Shown here piece after piece: positions 55,873-64,000 of a DNA stretch of 64,000 nt. The notes under the pieces are model-generated. The model was not told the origin of the DNA. It saw only the letters and a program-made list of their open reading frames with translations, and ran no database searches. The position numbers and the translations under genes are program-made. How positions within the stretch are numbered: position 1 is the first letter of the stretch; every line of letters starts with the position of its first letter. The stretch comes from Auricularia sp. M13 (taxonomy: Eukaryota > Basidiomycota > Agaricomycetes > Auriculariales > Auriculariaceae). Location of the stretch: NCBI GenBank assembly GCA_037042915.1, contig CM073202.1, positions 2,418,001-2,482,000 of the forward strand, written 5' to 3'.

Positions 55873-58401
55873 CTTGTGCTCCGCAACGTCCGTCTCTCTC
55901 TCTCAGCGGCGCTCCGGCGGGGCGGACGGCGGCGGCGGGGGCGGGGGCGGGCGGGGAGTGCGCTCAGTCTCCTGCGCCAGTGGCGGGTCAAGGGCCAAGT
56001 GTACAGGAGCGTTCCGACTCCGATCTCTGCCACCCAGGACCGGCTCGGTGCAAGTGTCTACCCGCGAATTGGCTGCATCCCACTCCCCACCCGCCGTCTC
56101 ACCGTCCCATTTCTTTTTCCATTATCCCCGGTCCGTGCTCTCAATACGCCTGTGACTCCCCCTGTCGCGCCCACGCATCGCCCACCACGCCGGTAAACGC
56201 CAGGGCCTCCAGAACAACGACGCCCATCACGGGAGCGGTCTGCCTCTCTCACCAAGGATACGCTGCGCCCTCCCCGCCCCCGCTCTCAAAACGTTGTCAT
56301 GTGAGCCGTAACAACAATGCCACCGTGCCTGGTCCAGCGGCGACGAACAACACGCCAATGAACGACGCGGCTTCCTTCCTCGGACCCCTCAAACCACTAG
56401 GAAATGAAAGAACACACATCCGCCTCAAACAGCATACACCCTCGAACCCGCATGGGACGCAACGAAAAGCACTAGGCTGTGACTCGGACTCCGCCCAGCG
56501 CGCTGTTGCAGCTGCTCGGGCGCCACTGTCATATGCATACAAGCGCCCCCAAAAGCGCTCTGCGGGAGTCCCAGTCGCTTCTGCTCCCTGCTCGAACGTG
56601 CCCGAATGCTGAATAGCGAACGCACTGGGGGGGCCGCTGTCGACGTGCGAAATTGACGTAGGTGCGGGCGGGTGCACACATCTAGCCTGGCGTCGAGGCT
56701 CCAGAAGGTCCAAATCCAAGTCCGGGCTTCGCTCGACGGCATCGATCCCGCCGGCCGCCCATCATCGTCCCCGCTCGCCTCGCCCGTTCTAGACGCGTCC
56801 GCGCCCGTCTTCGCCGCCGTATTCCAGCAGCACCGCGGGGGAAAGCAGGCGCTGAGATCCGGATCGGCACGCCGCAAAAGAGACTCGACGGATCCGCCAG
56901 GCACGCGATCGCTCAATGAGTTCCTCTCGGCATCTTCCAGACGACGCTCTCATGCCCGCTCTGAGAGTGCAGACCGCGGCGAACGGCCGCGGCAGAGATT
57001 CCGCTTCTCATGCAATCATTGTACCCGGGCACGCACACTCTGGCTGGCTGGCTCGCGGATGTTTGCGCGTGCATCCCACGTGCTCACCACGCACGCACGC
57101 ACGCAAAACTAATTGTTCCCCCCTATTACCCCACATCCCATACTGTATTTTATTGTGCCGCAAAATGCAGTCGTATATCGCATCAATCTCATCTCATCTC
57201 TGCATATTGCTCGCAGCAGCAGCATTATGAGCTGCGGACGATGGGCTGATGGATCCCGACGATGGTGCAGCCTGAGCGGCGGAGTTGGCGACCGTGGCCG
57301 GTCCTGCAGTTGCGTTCAGTCTGCCGCCCGGGAATCGAACACCTGAAGTGAGGCGAGCTTGCGGAGGTTGAAGGCCTCACAGTCGAAGCTGCAAAGCGAA
57401 GAGATCGTCATACCTTTGAGCCCTCTCACACAGTGACGCCGGCGACTGAGTACTGATGACTGGCAACAGTGGTACCACCCGCTCCTTGTCAGTCCACTGG
57501 CCGGCGCTTCTCGGCCCCCTATTTCTAGTGGCAACGCATTTCGTCGTGACACGCCCCGCGGAATTCCTGTCAGTACAATCTAGACGGTCTGTCAAAGCCC
57601 TGCTCGCGGGATCTAATTTGGAATGCTTGCGCCTCGCGCACACGGCATGGTTCGACAGAAGAACTCTGGCCGGGAACGACCAGAGTGGCCATGCTTCTGG
57701 GTCCACCGTTGCGCCGCCGCATTCAAAGCGATTTGTAGACCTACAGCTAGTATGATCAGAAACTGCTCGGTGTTCAGAGCAAGCATAATAGTGAACTTCT
57801 GGTCCTTGTCTGGACCTTCTGTCAGTGCTTGTGCAATTTGTGCAAGAGTCCAAAAAGCGCGGATTATTTGAATGGCTGTTTTCTGCAAGACCATCACCCG
57901 AGTTCGCCCGACGTATCGTGCACGCCCGGGAGCCCGCAGACAGACAGACGCCCTGACGTTTCACGGACGTCAGTTTGGGTTCAGTTGCCGTTGGAAACTG
58001 TGCAGCTGCCAGACGCGTCAACGGTCAAGAACATGAAATCGTAGTCGGACTGACCAGGGACGCCAATGCGTGCCTGGCGACGCGCTGAGATATTCACAGT
58101 CTTGACTGACGGTGGCCCGCAATCTCCGTTACGCGGAGATGTGGCAGGCCATGACGTCTGTGGAATCCGAATGGTGAGTACGGCGACTGAGAGAGAATAT
58201 GGACAGAGACGTTGAATAGCGGCAGAATTTCAGCAGCATATTGAGGGAGGTCACGAGGCTTAGATGACCGAGGGAGGGCCTGGCGGAAGGGGTGAGCGGA
58301 CCGCCGTCGCCTAGATTTCACGATGTCGTCGGATGGTCCCGGAGTGCGCTTTCGCGACTTGAACTCCTCCCAACACCTCGTCCGACGATCTACCCTCTAC
58401 C
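55873..58401. other. 2.5 kb intergenic region, no firm gene
   Basis: It contains the promoter of the Swi1-type gene (CT-rich and GC-rich sequence next to 55872) and, at the right, the aldolase promoter. Open frames at 55743-56612, 56425-56916 and 57377-58021 lack domains and overlap others. A short minus-strand stretch (57391-57352; FDCEAFNLRKLASLQ) and a hydrophobic minus-strand frame at 57897-57613 have host-like codon use and could be exons of a small gene that I cannot assemble. Confidence 0.4.
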
Positions 58402-59953
58402 ATGGGCCTCCTTGACATAGTTAAGGTGCAGTCTGCAGTCAAAGCGCCGGTCTGCAGCGTGCTGAGCTTGTGTGCCAGCCTGGCGTGCTCACCGGCGACG
58501 ACGTCCGCAAGGTGTTCGAGTACGCCCGCGAGCATCAGGTGCGCAGAGCCGTCCCTTGCAATACCCACCGCTCATCCCATTCGTTCAGTTTGCCATCCCC
58601 GTACGCGATCCCCGATATATGCTTTCCCGCGCCCGCAGACTGACACGGTCCGCGACGCCACAAGGCCATCAACGTCACCTCGTCCTCCACCGCGAACGCG
58701 TGTCTCGAGGCCGCGCGGTAAGCCAGGCGATGGTACGATTCGGCGGCCGCTCACGCCATAAAAATTGCATTCAGCGACGTGAAGGCGCCTATTATCCTGC
58801 AGGTGTCGCAGGGCGGCGCGGCGTACTTTGCGGGCAAGGGCCTCAACAACGACCAGCAGCAGGCGTCCATCGCCGGCGCCACGGCCGCCGCGCACCACAT
58901 CCGCACCGTCGCCAAGGCCTACGGCGTGTGCGTTGCCAGTGCATTATACTAGCGCGCGCCCGGGAGATCTGACGCGATCGCACCAGGCCCGTCATCCTGC
59001 ACTCGGACCACTGCGCCAAGAAGCTGCTGCCGTGGTTCGACGGGATGCTGGACGCGGACGAGGCGCACTTCAAGCAGCACGGCGAGCCGCTCTTCTCCTC
59101 GCACATGCTCGACCTCTCCGAGGAGCCCAAGGACGAGAACATCGCCACCTGCGTCCGCTACTTCGAGCGCATGGCCAAGCTCAACCTCTGGCTCGAGATG
59201 GAGATCGGCATCACCGGCGGCGAAGAGGACGGCGTGGACAACACCGGGGTCGACAACTCCAAGCTCTACACCCAGCCCGAGGACATCTACGACGTCTTCG
59301 CCGCCCTCCGCAAGATCGGCCCCAACTTCAGCATCGCCGCCGCCTTCGGCAACGTCCACGGCGTGTACAAGCCCGGCAACGTCAAGCTGCACCCCGAGCT
59401 GCTCGGCAAGCACCAGGCGTATGCGAGCGAGAAGCTTGGCGGGAAGGACAAGAAGCCGCTGTACGCACCCACTCCTGCCACCACTTCCTCCTCGTCCTCA
59501 TCCTTACACGGTATCATCGCAGCTTCCTCGTCTTCCACGGCGGCTCGGGCTCGACCAAGGACGAGATCAAGACGGCCGTGCAGAACGGCGTGGTCAAGAT
59601 GAACGTCGACACCGGTTCGTCTCCATCCCTCCCTCCCTTTCCCCTCTCCCCCATATTCATACAGCCTATCTTATCCAATATCTAATCTCGCACAGACACC
59701 CAATTCGCGTACCTGTCCGGCATCCGCGACTTCATACAGAAGAAGGCCGGCTACCTGCAGACCCAAGTCGGCAACCCGGAGGGCGCGGACAAGCCCAACA
59801 AGAAGGTAATGTTGCATGTTGAATGTTGTGCCGCCGGCTGACCGGTCCCTGCAGTACTACGACCCGCGCGTGTGGGTGCGCGAGGGCGAGAAAACGCTCG
59901 CCGCGCGCGTCAAGGAGGCGTGCGCCGACCTCGGCAACACTGACCGCTTGTAG
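58402..59953 (+). CDS. FBA1: fructose-bisphosphate aldolase, class II
   Basis: This cytosolic glycolytic enzyme cleaves fructose-1,6-bisphosphate to dihydroxyacetone phosphate and glyceraldehyde-3-phosphate, using zinc. Exons by splice signals start MGLLDIVK (58402-58425), then PGVLTGDDVRKVFEYAREHQ (58479-58538), the 12-base exon FAIP (58589-58600), AINVTSSSTANACLEAA (58665-58717), DVKAPIILQVSQGGAAYFAG (from 58775), and further exons to DLGNTDRL with TAG at 59951-59953. Zinc and substrate motifs are intact: HSDHCAKKLLPWFDG, EMEIGITGGEEDGVDN, FGNVHGVY, FHGGSGS and KMNVDT. The length matches the roughly 355-residue fungal enzyme. Introns are dense in the 5' third, usual for highly expressed fungal genes. 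Confidence 0.95.
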
Positions 59954-60291
59954 TCAATGAAGCTGCAAGTTGGAGGGCGGATACTACTTAGTACTGATAG
60001 CCGCCAGCATTTGGGGACGAAGTAGAGAGGCGAGATGTAAACTGTAGCAAGTAAATGTTCGAAATCAACGTATAAGCCTTCCAATTGTAATCTTGGTGCA
60101 AATCGCGATGGCCAGGACTCTTCATTTGTCAAAGTTGAACTGCCCTCGCACAACTCGCGCGTTTGCCTCGTAAGTCTGGGCGTATGATCGTAAAGATACA
60201 GTGTGGACATGGGATTTAATTGTACAGAGGCAGCCATTGGTCATGAAATACTGTTTAGTAGATAGATTATCACCTACGAAGGAAGGCGCAT
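59954..60291. other. convergent 3' spacer
   Basis: 338 bp between the ends of the aldolase and aldo-keto reductase genes. Presumably both 3' UTRs; nothing else seen. Confidence 0.5.
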
Positions 60292-61317
60292 TCAGGCGTC
60301 ATCCTTGCCTCTGTTGATTATGAAGCGCTGCAGCTGCTCGAGAAGAGCAGCAGCCTCTTCGTCGGAGAAATCGAGAGCCTCGACCTCGAGGCCGTCGCGC
60401 ATATGCTCGGCGGACGTGGACCCGGCGAGCGGCACGACGTCTAAGCTCTGCGCGAGCTTGAAGACGACCTGCTGCGGCGTGCATCCCTTGAGTTGCGCCA
60501 GCTTTTCGACTGCGGGGTGGGCGAGAAGCGACGGCGAGGAATGAAGCGTCCAAAACGACCTGCGACGCGCGCAGAGTCAGCAATATGTAACGAATGGAAA
60601 CACAGACGCACTGGAAGATGATGCCATGTTCCCTGCAATACTGCCACACCTCCGCGGACCACGCGTTGCCCTCGTACCATCTGTTCTGCACGATGTCGAC
60701 CTTGGCGCCGCTTTCGTGCAGCGCGCGCAGCGTGGCGACGTCGTAGACGTTGCTCACGCCGACCAGGCGCGCCTGGCCGGCCGTGCGCAGCTCGGCGAGC
60801 GCGTGCCAGGCCTCGAGCGTCTGCGCGCGCGAGGGGTACGGCCCGTGCAGCAGGTACGCGTCGAAGACGCCCGTGTGCAGGTTGCGCGTCGACGCGGCGA
60901 AGGACTGCGCGACTTGGTGCGCGATCGAGGCGTCTTTGCTGTATGGGATCGGCTGCGAGAGGTCGTGCCCGCCCAGCGGTGTGAACCTGCAGGAGGAGGA
61001 CGCGTTCAGTCTTGGAGTCGTCGGGACTGTCACTGTAGCTGGAGAAAGCTCACTTGGTCTGGATGTAGAAGTCCTCGCGCTTGAAGCCTTCCTTGTACAG
61101 CTGCTGCAGTGCCGTGCCGACCAAGTTCTCTTTGTAATGCTGCAAATACGTTATCAGAGCTCGGTGATAGAGCTCATCTGCTGGTAGCACGCACCTTGGG
61201 CTGGCCGGCGGTGTCGATGGCGCGGAATCCCTGCTTTACGGCGGTGACGACGAGGTCAGTAGTCTTGGCCTCCTTCCAGGCCGTGCCGTAGATGATCTTG
61301 GGATACGGAGAGGTCAT
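60292..61317 (-). CDS. aldo-keto reductase
   Basis: This is an NAD(P)H-dependent oxidoreductase of the AKR superfamily; the substrate is unknown. Start MTSPYPKIIYGTAWK at 61317. Exon 1 has GFRAIDTAGQPK with the catalytic Asp; the next exon has HYKENLVG (catalytic Tyr) and YIQTK (catalytic Lys). The following exon has GVFDAYLLHGP (catalytic His) and ARLVGVSNVYDVATL, QNRWYEGNAWS. The last exon contains QQVVFKLAQSLDVVPLAGST, a cofactor-binding segment, and ends FIINRGKDDA with TGA at 60294-60292. The barrel looks complete at about 275-290 residues. It shares a 277 bp divergent promoter with the Saf4-type gene. Confidence 0.9.
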
Positions 61318-61594
61318 GGCGGTAGACAAGGAACGCGCAAAGCGGACTCGAAGCATCCCAAGACCTTGTGCAGCCGCTTTATAACGTGACCCGTGGCGCG
61401 AATGTCTCAGTTTCCAGCTCTTGTTCGACTTGGCCGGGTGCGCCCGAGCAGCTCGAACACGCTCTCTCGCAGATGCACGCAGCCGAGCCTGGGTCGATGG
61501 TCGCACTTGGAAATGCGCGATTCTGTGAATTACGAGGACAAGCGACGTTCGGCGCGGTCCGAATTCGATCGCAACTTGACTCCCTACCCTCACC
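61318..61594. promoter_or_regulatory. divergent promoter region
   Basis: 277 bp between two divergent starts. No TATA box is evident. It is inferred from layout. Confidence 0.35.
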
Positions 61595-63022
61595 ATGCAA
61601 GGCATGTCCGCGTCCACCTTCCACCTTGATTACGAACTGATTTGACGCGTCTGATGTAGGGTTCAACAAGTATTATCCGCCAGATTATGACGGCGAGAAG
61701 CATGGCAGCCTGAACTCGTACAGAGGTTCGTATCCGTCTCTGCGCCGCTGCCACAGGTCTCCATTGGCGATATATATGGCCATACTGCACTATCCTGCTG
61801 CTTGCGACGTCTGGCTCGTATATGGTTGGACTGGGCTGGAGGATCAGAAATGCAACATACTCGTTATGCCACATGTCTGATCCTGACCGCTGCACCACCC
61901 GTCGCTACCGGAACGGGCTGCTCTCTTGCTTCGAGACTCCTGCGCTTTTTTGCCTATGCTTCCGGCTTTGCTAGAGGTATTGACCACGCCGCTCTGTAGG
62001 CAAACATGCTCTGGGCGTTCGCGCACGCAAGATCGACCAGGGCATCCTCATCGTCCGGTTTGAGCTACCGTTCAACATTTGGGTACGCTCCTCTCTTCCT
62101 CTGTACTCGTCCATTCGCGCATGACTAACAACACCGATAGTGGTACGCCCATTGACAGACAACTCCTTGTGCCGTCACTAAAGCCTTGAATTCACACTCC
62201 CAGCGGACACTGCAACGCGCACATCGGCATGGGCGTGCGCTACAACGCCGAGAAGCGCAAGATCGGCGCGTACTACACAACGCCCATCTACGCGTTCCGC
62301 TGCAAATGCCACCTGTGCGACGGCTGGTTCGAGATCCAGACGGACCCGAAGAACACGCGCTACGTCGTCACCGAGGGCGCGCGCCAGAAGATGGAGGACT
62401 GGGACCCCGCGGAGAACGGCGGGTTTGCCGTGCACGGTGCGCTCGTTATCATCAAGTTATGCGCGACTCAAGCTTATCATGACGCGTGTGCAATTCAGAG
62501 AACGACCCCAGCAAAGCTGCGCCGGTAGACCCGCTCGCTGCGCTGGAGAAGACGGCCGAGGCGGCGGCGCATACGAAGGCCGTCGTCGCGCCGAGACTCG
62601 AGCAGCTGCAGGCGCACGCGGACCACATGCGCGCGGACCCGTATACGCATTCGCAGCGCGTGCGCAAGCAGTTCCGCGCGCAGAAGAAGGACGACTTGGA
62701 GCGCAAGCGGCAGGACGACGCGTTCAAGGCCAAGTACGGCCTGGCCGAGGAGTTGCAGCTGGAGCGGGACGACGACGCGTCGTTGAGGGAGGAGGCGCGG
62801 CTGGAGCTGCAAAGGGAACGAGAACGACGGCTGGCGGAGCCACCTACCCCTGGTTCTGCGCTGCGAAGACTGAAGGCAGCCTCTTCATCTTCGTCGTCGT
62901 CGGCTGTCTCTGGCGCGGCGGGGCTGAAGGCTTCGCTTCTGCGCAATACCTACGCGAAGTTGCCGGTACGGCCTAAACCTCCAGCAGCTTCGAAGCCATC
63001 CCTCGTCGTGCGCAAGTCGTGA
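61595..63022 (+). CDS. saf4: Saf4/CCDC130-type splicing factor (CWC16 family)
   Basis: This is a nuclear spliceosome-associated protein of the YJU2/CWC16 family, closer to CCDC130/Saf4 by its N-terminus. ATGCAAG at 61595-61601 joins by a GC-AG intron (61602-61659) to give MQGFNKYYPPDYDGEKHGSL. After a 274 bp intron comes GKHALGVRARKIDQGILIVR and FELPFNIW (to 62082). Reading on to the conserved C then GHCNAHIGMGVRYNAEKRK requires a 2-base exon TG at 62141-62142 between two canonical introns (62083-62140 and 62143-62203). The zinc-binding Cys pairs CGHC and KCHLC are present, followed by WFEIQTDPKNTRYVVTEGA. The C-terminal half is a charged coiled coil (ERKRQDDAFKAKYGLAEEL) ending PSLVVRKS at 63022. 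Confidence 0.88.
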
Positions 63023-63327
63023 CTGCTGTACATCATTGAAGGCTTTCGTATCTTCAATACAGACGCGGTCTCGTGGATACCATAGGACAATTACTGACCG
63101 GCGAGCATGGAACAATCGGGCCCGACAACACGGCGCACGTGCCGACCGGCCGGCGCCGATGAACAACAACGACTCGGACAATGGCCACCACGGCGCATCG
63201 CTTTCTTCACGCGTCTCTCTTCCTCTTACCACCACCACCGCTATCCTTGTACGTGCTCTGGCACTTGTGCTCGCTGTTCGAGGCTCACTCCTGCTCGCAG
63301 ATTTGCACCGTTCACGACCTCGACATC
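63023..63327. other. short intergenic region
   Basis: About 300 bp between two plus-strand genes, with the 3' UTR of the splicing factor and the promoter of the secreted protein gene. CT-rich stretches occur at 63206-63245. No clear motif. Confidence 0.35.
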
Positions 63328-64000
63328 ATGACTGCTCGACTCGCTCTCCTTACGCTCTTTTCCGCTTTTGCAGCGCTGGCGCTGGCACAAGACGATGCAG
63401 CTTCCCCAGCGTATACCGGTCCCAGTGCGTGCTGTCCTTTGTGTCGTGCACGCAGTTCATACGGTACTCATTTGGTGGCTGCCCAATACGTAGTACTCGA
63501 TCGCTCTCTCATCCAGATGGGATCATTCTCAGATGGCAAACTGGGACCGTTGGATGGGAAGGCGAAGAGCAAGACCTCGTATAACAACTTGTGCGTGCGC
63601 TCCACACAATCCACTGACATCCTCGCTCACTTCCGATTCGGATTGCAGCATCAACTACTGCGGGACGCGAACCGACCTCCCACTGACTAACGGCATGCAG
63701 ATCGAGTCCGGGTCGTGCAGCGCGACGCCTCAGGGCTTCCTGGCGCCCAAAGCGACGATGCCGCACGCCAAGTTCGTCTTCCCGTTCAACACGGCCGTCC
63801 TGCCCGTGAACACGACCTTCACCGTGCGCCTGGCGATCCGCAACCTCCAAACGGGCTCCTTCTCCAACCCGGACACCAACTTCCACGCCGCACCGCAGGA
63901 CCTCACGCCCGGCGGTCTCGTCGTCGGCCACTCGCACTACGTCGTGCAGCGCATCCCGAGCATCGACAGCGTCGACCCGCTCGACCCGCAGGACTTCGTG
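63328..64000 (+). CDS. secreted protein, 3' end beyond window
   Basis: The start MTARLALLTLFSAFAALALAQ is a clear signal peptide with likely cleavage after ALA. Exon 1 ends soon after AASPAYTG. The middle exon(s) between 63420 and 63640 are not resolved with certainty. The last visible exon, after an acceptor at about 63644, reads INYCGTRTDLPLTNGMQIES, SCSATPQGFLAPKATMPHAK, then FVFPFNTAVLPVNTTFTVRL and GHSHYVVQRIPSID to the window end. This pattern matches a family of extracellular basidiomycete proteins of unknown function, with the conserved F-x-x-P-x-N and GHSH motifs. The family is recalled from pattern and no activity is known to me. Confidence 0.65.

Noticed and set aside
57377-58021. 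214-residue minus-strand gene
   Set aside because: No domain, and overlapping frames are equally open. A small spliced gene may exist here but cannot be assembled from sequence alone.
62083-62203. Single 121 bp intron in the Saf4-type gene
   Set aside because: Joining 62082 directly to 62204 shifts the frame and loses the conserved Cys; two introns with a 2 bp exon restore it. RNA evidence would decide.

Overview
The window is nuclear DNA of a filamentous basidiomycete, most likely an Agaricomycete. Genes are GC-rich and split by many 48-60 bp GT-AG introns with CTAAC/CTGAT-like branch sites. Host proteins (Swi1-type ARID protein, class II aldolase, CCDC130/Saf4-type splicing factor, inositol 5-phosphatase) look fungal, and the mobile elements are of kinds common in mushroom genomes. 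No prokaryotic, organellar, rRNA or CRISPR feature was seen, and no tRNA gene was recognised by eye.

Layout. 1-5.6 kb: the 5' end of an unknown gene leaving the window, a divergent MFS transporter, and a broken crinkler/RHS-type P-loop gene. 5.7-24.2 kb: no host gene; small inverted-repeat elements, a hAT transposon with an inactivated transposase, and a family of foldback elements that begin CACCCCAGGCA and carry very large palindromes. One foldback holds a young non-coding LTR retrotransposon, which itself holds a solo LTR, and also a small element with a (TTAGG)n array. 24.2-26.2 kb: gene-poor spacer. 26.2-46.7 kb: a nested stack. A tyrosine-recombinase (DIRS-like) retroelement is split by a 13.3 kb LINE insertion with a 16 bp target duplication. 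The LINE is split in ORF2 by a short-LTR (TRIM-like) element with a 4 bp duplication. Several MITEs with 2 or 8 bp duplications decorate the 3' side. 47-64 kb: a compact host gene island with inositol polyphosphate 5-phosphatase, Swi1/ARID subunit, fructose-bisphosphate aldolase, aldo-keto reductase, Saf4/CCDC130 splicing factor and the start of a secreted protein gene.

The host genes are unrelated housekeeping functions (chromatin remodelling, phosphoinositide turnover, glycolysis, redox, splicing) and do not form a pathway cluster. The mobile part is the more informative: target-site duplications can be read at most junctions, so insertion order can be reconstructed. Exon limits were placed by eye from splice signals and frame. 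Single-base frame breaks in otherwise good genes (MFS, SWI1) may be assembly errors.
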